Part shown: piece by piece, positions 41,201 to 54,600 of the stretch
Layout: each line of letters begins with the position of its first letter
How positions within the stretch are numbered: the first letter of the stretch is position 1
Made by a program: the position numbers and the translations under genes
From: Salvator merianae
Taxonomy: Eukaryota > Chordata > Lepidosauria > Squamata > Teiidae
DNA: 64,000 bases
Reading direction: 5' to 3'
Assembly (NCBI GenBank): GCA_003586115.2
Contig: QVOM02000034.1
Span: 110,275,610 to 110,339,609 of the forward strand
The notes under the pieces: model-generated
The model's database searches: none
What the model was told of the DNA's origin: nothing
The model's input: the letters and a program-made list of their open reading frames with translations, nothing else

Positions 41201-44200
41201 TTTAAAAAGGAGGAATATAAATGGAAATAAATTTTGCTTTTCTAGCTATGCAAAGTAAATCAAATGAAACATGTTATTTTAGCAACGTTGCAGTAAAATC
41301 TTCCCCCCTCTCCATTCAGGATGGATCATATGGTGGCAGCAGTCAATATGGATCTGGTACCGCCTATGGCAGTAGCAGCCAATATGGACAGGTAAAACTT
41401 CCTTCTCTTTCTCCTTCTCTCCCATGCTGCATCTAAACAATGCTTACTTATTCCACTATATTTGGATATTCCAGAATAAAGCATGGATGTTCCAGAATAT
41501 CCATGCTTTATTCCAGAATATCCAAATATAGCGGCATAAGTAAGTGACGTCTGGATGCCGCTTCAGTCTATATACTTTGTATATCTGATACATAAGATTA
41601 ACTATACATGTTAGTAAGGCATGTTCTACACGTTATCTATGCTCCACTAATGTCCAAGGCCTACTATAATGTCCTCTGAAAGCTTTTTGGATATTTCTAT
41701 TCATGCAAAATGTGGCACTAAGACATCTATGAATTTAGTGAGTTAAAATGAGGTCCAAGGTGAGATTTCATTTGGAGCCCTTCCCCAAAACAATCTGTAT
41801 TTGCTCCTTGTTCATTCTGGGTGCTGCTCAGTGTGAGGGATTTTCATATAAAAGTCCAAAATGGGTTGAATAGCTCAAGAAGTGCCTGTTCTATATTCCT
41901 ACTAATTATTAACGTGCATTTTCTGTTTAGGGTGGATCATATGGAGGCAGCAGTCAATATGGTCAGGTAAAAAAAATATGTTTTCATACTGCTTCCCAAT
42001 ACAAATTCTGAACCTGTTTAAAATGCAATATGTAGTAAATCAAACAGATAAAAGAGTACATTCATATGAAAAACAGTGGGAGAGAAAAGAGTTACATGGG
42101 GAAGCCTGGCTGAAGAGGAATGCCTTTATTAGATAACTGAAATCTGTGATTGTAGATGCTCCACAAATATTGGAGGGGAAAGCATGGCAGTGGGTAGGCA
42201 TTCTCTTGGATGAGGCCCAGCTGTGGGCAGCTGCAAGGTGCGCCATTCATCTGTGGTACCCACAACATGAACTCCCTGGACATCCTTTGGGAGAAAATCC
42301 AGACGTCAGTTATTTATTCCGCTGTATTTGGATATCCCAGAATAGGCATGATTATTCTGAAATATGCATACTTTATTCTGGAATATCCAAATATGTCAGA
42401 ATAAGTAAGTGATGTCTGGATACAGCCTCAGACAGCATTCACACCTATGGCAGCAAGCGCCCTCAGGCGGCCCCCAGAGTGCAGTGGTCAAACAGCTGAG
42501 GCACCTGCTGCCATACAGTGCATCGAGAAGGGCTCTGGAGGGCCTTTGGGCACTCTTCAGCCTGTCCTTCATCAGAGTTATGAAAAACAACTCTGAAAAG
42601 GATTTTGCTGTTCACCATGCTCTCTGCTGCCATTTGGACACGCAGTGGCAGAGAGCGTGCCCTATGGAGCCTGCACTTGCAGACATTGTGCTGGAAAAAT
42701 CCCACTTCCGGCATCTTTTGTGGCATGAGGAGGGTCCTGCTTTTGGAGCTGAAAACAGATGGGTGAGGGACAGGCTATTTGGCCAACATACACCTCACCT
42801 TGGAGGCAGAAACAAGCACCTTTGCTGTGGCATGCCCCATGTTGCCAAGGTATGGATGAAGGCTTAGTGAGCTTGCAGGTTCACAGAAAATAGATATGGA
42901 GAGATATTAGAAAATAAGCTGTAGGAAATAAGTTCTTCATGATAGGAAGTGGCCAGGAGCAGCTGGTGATACAAGGGGCCTGTTCGCACTTACAACAGTA
43001 TAACGGTCTAACTAGCACGGTTTGGGCCGGTAGAGTTCAGGTACAGAGAGAGGTCTTTGCACCTGTCAGCGCTGGAACACTCCACAAGCCGACCAGCGCT
43101 GGACACAGTGCAAATGGGAGCGTACTAGTTTAGTAGCTGTATTCGAACCCAGAGGGTCTGTGTTCGAACCCAGAGGGTCTGTGTTTGAACCCAGAGAGAC
43201 TGTGTTCGAACCTGTGTCCGAAAAGCCACCAGAGTCTGGACCCCAAGGTCCAAGCAAGGGTGCGCCAAGGTCAGATTGCACCTGCGCAGCCTCAATAGCC
43301 CCGCCCCGCTGTCATTTTGAACCTGGAAATGGTGCGAACACACCTTCCCTGATCCTCGTCTGATCGTGCAGGTCAGGTTGGAGACTACAATTTAGTTGAC
43401 CACAGCTGGTTGGATTCAGGTAAGCATCAGGTGGGCTTTGGTAGATTTCAGGTCAGCTGGAGCTGTTGGCAAGTGCGGATCCTGCATTCTAGCATGTGTC
43501 CTGAAATGTACCACTCGCTAAGTGCGAACAGGCCCAAGGTGTACCAAAAGTACTTAGAACCCCAGAATGCCATTTAGCTGGACTTGTTTGAAGTCCACTG
43601 GAGTGCAGCAGGATTATATCAAACAGAGCTTTGTCACACTCTTATGGATTTCAGCTAGGTTAACAAATCTGCATGCAGCTTTCCAAGATACTTCCAGATG
43701 GGTGCTGGCCATTTCTGGAAACAATCTAATGCAAAAGGTTAAGATATTATAAAACTGGCAATCTGTTTTTGAAGTACTATAGTGACAGTTATTTTCTGTT
43801 CAGGGCGGATCATATGGAAGCAGCAACCAATATGGACAGGTAAAGATACATTAATTTTTTCTGAACATATACCACAATAATTTATGGTGTATACAGAGCA
43901 ATATTAGTTAAATTACACATACTTGCAACACAAATAGTAACATATGTTAGGGCATATTTTTATTTTTAAAGTATTAAATATTGCCTACCCAGAGTGGACT
44001 GTATGCCATCAGTGGCAAATATATACAATATCAGCATATGCACTGATATATTGAGATCTAGAAAATAATAGAAAAATGAGCTTTTATGATTCTGCTCCCA
44101 AATGTAGAAAATCATTTCAGAAACTAATGAATGTTTTCTGTCCAGGGTGGAACAAGTGGATATGGTGGTAGCAGCCAATATGGACAGGTAAGGTTTAGTG

Positions 44201-47200
44201 TAGAATATAACATACATGTAATATAGACAAAAGTGATATACAATGGCTAGTTAATCCTATAGGCAGCAGAAGCTGGTGGATCAATTTCATTCAGTTACTT
44301 TATTTGCTCGTTTCTGCTCTTATATAGAAAATATTTTTTCTCTTCAGGGTAGTCAGAGTGGATCATATGGTGGCAGCAGTCAGTATGGACAGAGTGGACC
44401 TGGATCATATGGCAGCAGCAGCCAATATGGGAAGGTAAAAAAACAACAACTCGTGCCACAGTATTTTCTCTTTGAATGTGAAGATGCTTTTTTGCACTTT
44501 TGGAACCTTGTCTTCTCCTAATTCAAGGGCATTTATATATACTGTGTCAGTCAGCAGTAGATGAAAACATGGTTTAAGGTTTCCAGTTGGGAGCTATTCC
44601 TGCTCCACTATAGAATACTCATGAACCTCTGTAGCTCACAGCCTTTTTGTTTGCCTGATGAATAAGGAAGTTGGTCTAGGGACCTAGATTTATCCTTTCT
44701 TATGAGACTTGAGGTGTATCAGGGAAGAGGACATCAGAAAATCTGAGGATTTTGCCTGTGAATCTGAAAAAATCATTTGACCTGTTGTGAACAGCTTTAG
44801 CTATAAACCTGTTTCACAGTAGCTAAGGCTTCACATTATCCTGCATAAAAAATTGTGGGTCCCCCCCAGAGGTTCTACAGTTTAGAAGGAAAGAGACTAG
44901 AAGTTACCGTAGTTCTACTCCCTTTCACCTTCTTTATGGACAATGGCTTAATGCGATTGCCAGTCTTCTGACTGACCCTAAGCGTACATTTGAGGCACCT
45001 CCAGTTGTGTGTAAAACCCCGCAATATTCCCAGGACTATATTGAAATAGTCACACATATCCATAACAATCCTAATGTAGTCCCAGGTTAGTTGAGCAAAA
45101 ACCCGCTAAATCATTACTACAGAAAACCCAGCAATGATGCTGGGTTTCCATAATAGTGATTGCTTACCTCTGTCTGGCATTTCTTTGTGGGATCATTCCT
45201 CTTGCAAAATACCCATATGTAGGAAGTGTGTGAAAAATAACAAAAGGAAGTGGTCAGGCTCTTCCTACATACCAGGAAGGCTATTTTGCAAGAGGAATGA
45301 TCCCACGAAGAAACACCAGACAGAGATAAGAGCATGGTATTTTGCTGTGATTGTCTTCTGCTGTCTGGCAAGGGTGGCAAGAGATAATTCTGGGATCTAA
45401 AGAAGATCCTGGAGTTTCCTCTCGCTGTCTGGAGGCACCTTAAGTCAACAAAGTAGTAGTTAGATCAAGAAAAGGTATCCACGCTTGCAAATCAAACAAG
45501 TACTGAGAGTGCAAATTTTCACTCAATTAAATAGATGCATGTAGAGTCCTTCTCTAACATGGAGATGTACCACGCCATCCTGTAGCTAGGTATATACGTT
45601 TTGTCCAATTTGCAAGAAAGGCCTTGCCCAAAAACATGAATTCCTAATCTTTTACAGAACAACTCTTCTTCAGGAAGCAGCCTGGCTGGTGCACAGGTAA
45701 GAAATAATAAAATATTTGTGCCTTCATCCGGTTAGTTATCTCCAGAAGAAATCTGTGCTACCAAAGGGCCTGTTGGCACTGCAGCGGTAGACCGTTCTTA
45801 AGCGCTAGCTGGAACGGAGCTTTTGCACTGCCGCGGGCGCGCGCCTCACCCGATCCCAACCACTTCGTACCCGATTCGTACCTGATCCTGGGTAAGGCAA
45901 GACAAGTAAAAGCTTGTCTTCATTCCGACCTGCGCGATGGAGTGAAGATCGGGCACGGTGCTTTCGCACTCCCGTCCGCGTTTGAAATGGTGGCTGGGCG
46001 TGGCTGGCGCGGCTGCGCATGCGTGGTACGAAGCTTCACACCTGGCAGTGCGAAGTTTTCACACCCGGGTGCAAAGCCTCACACCCGGGATAGCCCTTTG
46101 GGCATGGCAGCCTAGCTGCCGTTATGAAGCTGGCTCCGTAACGAGCCCTCTGGTTACGAAGCGGAGCTCGATGGTACGAAGCGGAGCTCGATGGTACAGA
46201 GTGCGGTACGGAACTGGCGGCTGCCATTCGCACTGTTCCCTCTGCTGGTCGGCTTCGGGTCCGTTCCTCTGGCTGGGAGTGCGAAGGGCAGCCAGCGTTC
46301 TCCAACCCCTCCGGTCCGAAGCCAACTACTGGGAATGGTCTACTGAACTCAGTGCGAAAAGGCCCAAAGTTTGCTTTGTTAAGAACAAGAGCAATTCTGC
46401 ACTGACCGGTATACCAGACTAGCAAGTGTACTAGGAGCTCTCTTCNNNNNNNNNNNNNNNNNNNNNNNNNNNNNNNNNNNNNNNNNNNNNNNNNNNNNNN
46501 NNNNNNNNNNNNNNNNNNNNNNNNNNNNNNNNNNNNNNNNNNNNNNNNNNNNNNNNNNNNNNNNNNNNNNNNNNNNNNNNNNNNNNNNNNNNNNNNNNNN
46601 NNNNNNNNNNNNNNNNNNNNNNNNNNNNNNNNNNNNNNNNNNNNNNNNNNNNNNNNNNNNNNNNNNNNNNNNNNNNNNNNNNNNNNNNNNNNNNNNNNNN
46701 NNNNNNNNNNNNNNNNNNNNNNNNNNNNNNNNNNNNNNNNNNNNNNNNNNNNNNNNNNNNNNNNNNNNNNNNNNNNNNNNNNNNNNNNNNNNNNNNNNNN
46801 NNNNNNNNNNNNNNNNNNNNNNNNNNNNNNNNNNNNNNNNNNNNNNNNNNNNNNNNNNNNNNNNNNNNNNNNNNNNNNNNNNNNNNNNNNNNNNNNNNNN
46901 NNNNNNNNNNNNNNNNNNNNNNNNNNNNNNNNNNNNNNNNNNNNNNNNNNNNNNNNNNNNNNNNNNNNNNNNNNNNNNNNNNNNNNNNNNNNNNNNNNNN
47001 NNNNNNNNNNNNNNNNNNNNNNNNNNNNNNNNNNNNNNNNNNNNNNNNNNNNNNNNNNNNNNNNNNNNNNNNNNNNNNNNNNNNNNNNNNNNNNNNNNNN
47101 NNNNNNNNNNNNNNNNNNNNNNNNNNNNNNNNNNNNNNNNNNNNNNNNNNNNNNNNNNNNNNNNNNNNNNNNNNNNNNNNNNNNNNNNNNNNNNNNNNNN

Positions 47201-50200
47201 NNNNNNNNNNNNNNNNNNNNNNNNNNNNNNNNNNNNNNNNNNNNNNNNNNNNAGGAGCGAGGCCCCCGTCGGGCGGGCTGGGGCGACGAGCGCGGTCCCG
47301 GGCGGGCCGGGGCGAGGAGCGAGGCCCCCGCCGGGCGGGCCGGGGCGACGAGCGAGGCCGCCGCTGGGCAGGGCGACGAGCGGGGCATGCGCGCTCGCTG
47401 GCCCCGCCCACACGCATGCGCAGTCGCTGGCCCCGCCCACACGCATGCGCAGTCGCTGGCCCCGCCCCTAGCCCCGGGCGTCAAAGCGGCTAGTAGCCCC
47501 GGGTGGCAAAGCGGCTGGCTACGCCACTGCCTGGGAGATCCCTTAGACTGCATCAGCGTGTAGAAGGGAGTGTCCTAGTACACTTGATGGTCTGGTCTAC
47601 CTACTAGTGGCCAGCACAGGTGAATGCAAATAGGAGCTCTTCCTTCTACATTGCACCTGTATGTGGGCTTCATTTAAAGTCTGTGTGGTGCTGATAAGTC
47701 TTTTTCTGGTCCGAAAAAAGATTTGCTAGTGGTGCGTGGACTTCAGATGAAGCCCACGGACTGCTGCTTGGTAGGGGAAGGAGCTTCGGTCTATGCTCAG
47801 CTGAAACAGTCACTATTGTTAAGAACCATCTGAATCAAAAAATTCTTTATTTTTTACAGAACTCAACATCTTCAGGAAGCACTCAGTCTGGTAGACAGGT
47901 AGGAAATTAACGAACAGAAACTAAGGCCCTGCTTGCACTTACCTGTAAGTGTGCATTCAGATGCTCATTGGCCAGGCCTGTCTGTACACCAATGCTGCTC
48001 CTGTGTTGAGCGCCTCCAGCTTGACCAGGAGCAGCTGGATGGCTCCTGGTCAGCAGTATTCACATCCTCTTCCAGGTGTGAACATTGCAAGTGGGGGATA
48101 CAGTGCAGTGTGGCTGCAGCTGCAGTTGCGCAGTCACACGCTGCATCCTAATCATCATGGCACTGTCTGGCCACGCGCCGGATGTTGTTACAGCTGCAGT
48201 CATGGCGATTGGGCCTGCCATTTGCACTTTGAGTCCTGGTGACCCAGAGCAGGGCTGTTGTAGCACTCGAAGTGCAAATGGCTGCCACACCACTGGGTCT
48301 TTACCAGCCTATTGTTATACCATACTAGGCAGGTAAGTGCGAACAGGCCCTAAAAGCATATTGTATAGTATCTGTTAAGAAAGTTGCTGTTAGCATAAAA
48401 TGCAAGAGAAAGCAAACCAACCTTCTGGTTATAAAATATTTCTTCAGAATGTTAGCATTTGAACAAAATTTCTCATAGTACTTAAATACAGACTTGTTTA
48501 ACTTACTGGTAAAACAGCTTATCAGAAACAGCTTTTTATGATCTGCAGCTCTCAGACTTTCAAGTGCCTGGGGCATCAAAGTGCTGTGTCATTGTTCTGA
48601 CTCACTCATCTTGATTCCTTTGCCTAATCCTTTGAATGTTTCAGTGTCCGGGCCTGTTTGCACTGTACAGCCTAGAATGGTATAACAATTCCATTCTAGG
48701 CTATACAAGACCTCATGGCATGGCGGCAATCTGCACTGCGAGGGCTGGAACAGCCCCGTACCAGACCTCCAGCACTTGAAGCACTGATGGCTGGCCCAAC
48801 TGTTGTGACAGTGGCTGCAGCAACGTCTGGCCAATGCTATGGCAATCAGGGATGTGGCATGCGATTGTGCAGCCATGCCACACCACCCTCTTGCAGTGTT
48901 CACACCGAGAAGAGGGTGCAAATGCTGCTGACTGGGAGCAATCCAACTACTGCTGGTCAAGCCATGGATAACAATTTTGTCTTCTACAGCTAGTAGCATT
49001 CAGGAGTGGCTGTAGATGCTCCCAGACACTGTGGTGGGGCCATGTGGATGCACTTACCCAATGAGTGTCTGATCGCTCATTAAGTGTAAAGTGCAAACAG
49101 ACCCTCAGTCTATAACAACAATTGAGGTATTAAGTTGTCTATGCCCAAACGAATTAATTTCATGTGTTAAATGTGTTTGGACTTACCTTCTTGGAGCGTC
49201 ATTGCACTAGCTCTGTTGCCAAAACAGAGGGACAAAAATGAAACGAGGAAGCTAAAGGAAGGCCAAGGGCACAATTTGCATACCTTCGGCCTGACAAAAT
49301 CTGAACTCACACAGTTTGCACAATGCTTACATAGAGCACAAATGCAGATTTTTACTGCATCCCTATAAAGGCGAGACACAGCCTGGTGCGGAAGTAATTG
49401 TATGAAGTACAGCAAACAAATGCACTGTGCCTTGCAGGCTCACAGTTGCAGAATGAAAGTTCCACAGTTGCAAGGTTTCCAGCTGGGCCACTTTAGCACC
49501 AGACCAGAAATGGTGCCTAAAGTTGGCTGTTTTTTGTCCAACATGAAAACAGCCCACCTGGAAACTAGGCCAGTAAGTTGCCTCCTCTGTCTCCTGCCCA
49601 GGAGCCAGTTGCACATTGGTAAACGCAAGGCCCCAGGAGAGTCCAGGTGTTTGGACAACCTGCTCCTGCATTGTGGGCATATCCCAGGATACCTATGTGG
49701 ATACTGCCCAGGTTATCTTTTGCTTTCTAAAAACAATCACTTTGACTAAAATGGCCAATTATTTGAACCTTGAAAGAATCAGTGGTTTTGATTTTTATTT
49801 CAGGATTCAACATCCCCTTCAGGCAGTCAACAAAGTGGACCAGTAAGCATTCTTTGATATTGTAGCTGCTGAATGTTACTAAATGTTGCCCTATTTGTGG
49901 ATATGAAATTTAGAATAATGTATTTGTTTCGTTATACTCTAGAAATAAGTAATATGATGTTCAAGTGATCTTATTAATTATATCTACTTATTTGCTATGT
50001 TTTCAACAGCTGCCCAGTAGCTAGAAGTTTCTGGGCAACTTACAAACTATAAATACATTTAAGTATTTTAAACATAAGATAGATAAATTTAATACTTCAA
50101 AATACTTTAAAAAGTTACATATTGAAACATAGACTCAGGCCATATTCACATCCCACTCTGATCTAGTTCAAACAATCCATCCCAGAAGCGGACAGGTCTG

Positions 50201-51552
50201 TCCTAGACCGGAGCAAGGCCGTCTGCATTTGGGATGGCCTTTCTGACCCAGCCCTGCACAGCCTCCAAAGCTTGCACCAGCTTTGGCACTGGCATGGGGA
50301 ACCTCCAAAGTGCTCAAGGCTAAGAACAAACGTTCTTGGCTATGAAACTGTGGGGGACCTATTTTGGCAGCATACCATAGGCCCCACACAGCCGTGTGGT
50401 CCAGGATACCATCCCCTCGTATGTCAGTAGACCTCAAAAAAGAGGTCTACCGGAAAACCAGACCAGGAGGCCATTTTGAGCCTCCTACTCCAATCTGTAC
50501 TCCATCCTGTGTGGATGGAGCATATTAGGCGTCGGCAGGGCCTCTGCTGCTAAGGTATGGACAGAAGAGGCCCAGAAGTGGACCATGGACTGAACTAAGG
50601 GTAGGTACAGAAACAGCCTCAGTCTGAATGTTCTTGAAATGCTGACTGAGTAGTAAGGACTTGGTCTGACACCTGAAAGTAGTAATAAAGGTACCAGGCA
50701 GACCTCTCTGAGAAGGTTGCTCCAGATTCTGGGTGCCATCACTGAAAAAATCTTGTGGCCACCCATACTGCATGATTCACAAAGGAACACAGAGCAGGGC
50801 TTCTGCACCAGATGCTCTAGGTTGCAAGAAGGGATATTCAGAAGGGAGTGCTTTTTCAGGTATGCTAATCTTTAAAGCTTCAAAGACAAAAAACAGTGCT
50901 CTAATTTGGGCTTTGAAATGGACTGGAAACTAGTGTAGGTGACAAAACAATGGTGTCATGTACAGAAAATGAACAGTCCTTGTTAACTGCTTTGGAGTAG
51001 CTGCAATTTCTGGATTGATTTAGAGGCAGCTTCATGCATAATGTATTGTGATTAGTTCTTTCATTAAAATGTCCTATAGCCTTTGTTGGACCACTAAAGA
51101 AGTAACCTTGTATCCACTTTACAATAAATCATCTGGAGATAACACAAAAGATCAGCTGTATTGGTTTAACAGTTTTATCCAAGAACTGGTAAAACTGTCA
51201 CAAGCCCACTTGTACTCTTAAAAGCCAATATTTCAAGTCATCAGTTTACTGTGAAAGCTTAGCCTTAGAATCCAAAGGGCACTGCCGTGTCCCTAAAAGT
51301 ATTTCAGTGTTAGGGACACATTCAGGTCCATATAATCAGGATCTCAAGAATTCAACCTGCAGGTTCATTAATGGTTTAGAAGCTAACTTAATCCAAATCT
51401 GAAGGCTGAATAATATCTGGGCTGTAATCTTATCATTAAATGCCTTTATAGCAGCTAGATCAAACTTTCCGCCATTATAGTGGAAAGATTGAGCAGAACA
51501 AGTGAAGAACTAAATTTCTGCCAAGGTGCCATTATAAGGAATAAAGAAACAT

Positions 51553-51645
<93 letters not shown>

Positions 51646-54600
51646 CTTTTAAAGTATTTATTAGTACTTATTGGGCAGGCCAGTGATAGGTCTTAGATGT
51701 TTTTGTTTTCAACAACCAGGATTTTAGATTTCTGCTGATTTATTTGGAGGAAATTTTCTGCATCATATTCTGTAAAGGTAGCCAAACAACGGCATTCAAG
51801 GTATCAAAACTGCAGCAGCTATGTAAAGCAGGATACTAATTATCCTATTACCAAGAGTAGGTGGGTGACCTTCTGACTGCAACAACACTGCCTTTGGTAG
51901 TAGTAATAAGAATAATGCAGTTGCTCCTCATAGAGCACTGTATTTGTATGCACAATTTTGCTTTTACACAGAGAATGAACCATATCATTCACTCGTGTAA
52001 TATGGTGTTGTGCTATGCAAACTGCACTATACAAGCAATTGCTAGCAATTGAAAGCCAGCTTGTGGGAGATGGCACAACTTCCTCAATGTAGTTTGCATA
52101 ATGCAGTGGTTCTGAGTGATGACTCTACATAAATGCTAGCTCTTAATATATACGCAGCCATGCAATTCTAAGGTTACTTAAGCTGGCATGGTTGGAGTAT
52201 GGAAAATTTGTAATTCCTGTGGAGCTAGCTAATTACTAATCAGTACCTAACTATAAACTTGATCTTTAATGGGCAAAATAAACACCCATGTTGAAGTCCA
52301 CAAGAATCAACTAACTTGAGCACAAAAACCCTAACGCCTAAGTGTTTGGGGTTCTGCTCATCTGAGTGACTTTTCTTATATGCCAGCAGGCACTCATTTT
52401 TTTTCTCCTTAACCTGCCATCAAAAAATGGAGTGGAAAAATTAAAGCATCATTGTTCCTCATAAGGAGACAGAAATTATTCCCATGGGAAATACATACAT
52501 AGTAAGGCCAGGCTGTGGAACTGTTGCTAATTCTCAGGCACCATCTGTATATTGTATTCCAGTCAAGATAATATGAGCTGGGGGGCAAGTGGGTAAATGA
52601 CTGTGATAGACATGATCACCTCTGTCCTGCCTCAATGACTATTTTTGTGGCTTTCCTCAAAAGTGGAAAATATTACTTCAAGGCCGCCCCAGATGGCCAA
52701 TTGTGAGGACAACAGCTGGCCAACCAACTAACCCCATGGTGAATGAAAACCTGGAGTTCTGGACTGTATAGAGTGTACATGGCCTAAATTTCAGCTACTT
52801 TTCCAGCCCATAGACAAGAAATTTGGGTCCTGCAAGCAGATTCCACCAGCAAAAACATTCCAGGGGCAATGAGGGCAGCTCTGGACCTCCATCATTTCAA
52901 TGCAGGCCAGCCCACCTCTGTGCCAGCTTCTCTATCTACTAGCTTCGCCCTACCCTGAACAGGGCTACAGGTGGATGGATCCTTAGAGGGATTTCCCTCA
53001 ATTTTGCTCTAGTCGTTTTGAAAATTTGACACAGGGCAAGGGACAAACCTGCCCGAGAAATCGTAGGATAAGGCACTTTAAGTCATGTAAGATAACGAGC
53101 CCTGCCCAAACAGGTCTGAAATATAAGACAAGCAATGCAGGCATTTTTAAAAGACTGCTTTATTGAAAGTTAAAATAACAATATACAGTTACATTGAGGT
53201 TAACTTGAAACATAAATTACAAATTCCATACATAGAGGTTCCCCTCCCAAATCCTCTCCCCTCTACCTGCCCCATCCCACCAACCCCACCCTCCCCTGGC
53301 TGGGATATTAGTGTGGGTTGCAATATATTCTAAATAGGTAGAACACTCTTTGTTAGGGTAAACTATAGAATCCATTTCATTAGAATAGACCTCTCTGCTA
53401 TATTTAAAATTTTTTAGGTCTTAAAGTTATTCCAACAGCGGGATCCAAGTTTTAATGGATTTGTTATCTTCCTCCCTTCTTTATTATTTTTCTGAGCTAA
53501 TGTATATTCATTTAATAGAAGATCCCAAATTATTTTATACCATGCTGTCCTGGTCAGTGTCTCAGCAAGGCAGGCATTTTTTAACAAGTGAAAATACATA
53601 CATACATACATACATACATACATTTACAGTTAGAGAAGAAAAGGAAAATATCAAAACTGCAAAGTTAGCAAAGTTAGAGAGATGCATCTTGAGAAACAGG
53701 AACTGATTTTGTTAGGAATCAGAAAATAATGATATTTCATAAATAGTTAAGAATCAGTGTTCAAACTTCATCCATACAAAATTCATGCAGGAAAAATACA
53801 TTTTTAAAAAGGTGGGTGAACTCTTTAACAAAAAAATACTGATATCAGTTTGTTTGCTTCCTTAAACAGTATGGCTGTTATTGTCCAGGCGGAATATCTG
53901 TAAGTACTTCTCCATTTTGCAAGTATGACCTGTTTGTATCAAAATAAAAGTAGAATTTTCATCTCTCATTCAAACCACCAATTCAGGATTTAAAATAATA
54001 ATAATAATAAGCCATGATATCAGCATTCAGTGCTTCCCAGTTATAATATATGCATCTTCTTATAAATTAGTATCTGAATATAAATAACGTAGAGTGTTCC
54101 CATCCTTTTTAGGAATTTACTCCATCAAAGTAACTTACAACCTGGCATGCTATTTTAAATATATTTATATTATTATGAAAGATACAATTTAATTGTTCTA
54201 AAAATGTGTCTGCCTAGAAAAGAAATACTTTCTTTTCTGAAGATTGTTCTTTTGGTGGAAAAAGCAACCTATACAGTATATTGGTAGACTATCTGAAAGT
54301 ATAAGTAATTTAACTTCCATTCCCTCTTCGGATCAAAAATGAGCATGTGCATAAAAACTTGGCTTGTTTTTTTACAGAATTCACAATCAGAAAATAGCCA
54401 TTATGGTGGTGGATATGGATACCAGTATGGTGGCAGCAGCCAATATGGTGGAGGCAGCAGTCAATATGGTGGAGGACCTGGAAGCCAATATGGTGGCAGC
54501 AGTCAATATGGTGGCGGTCGAGGCAGTCAGTATGGTGGCAGCAGCCAGTCTGGTGGCGGATATGGAAGCCAATATGGTGGTGGTCGAGACAGCCAGTATG

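Larger units (their letters stand above)
46389..47620 (+). mobile_element. Palindromic MITE split by a GC-rich insertion and the assembly gap
   Basis: The left arm at 46,389-46,445 (attctgcactgaccgg, caagtgtactagg) and right arm at about 47,545-47,620 (cctagtacacttg, ggccagcacaggtgaatgc) are inverted copies of one element. Between them are the gap and a GC-rich insert ending in a hAT-like terminus. Confidence 0.55.

Noticed and set aside
46036..47553. Very long minus-strand open frames (up to 505 codons)
   Set aside because: They run through the N gap; the open length is an artefact.
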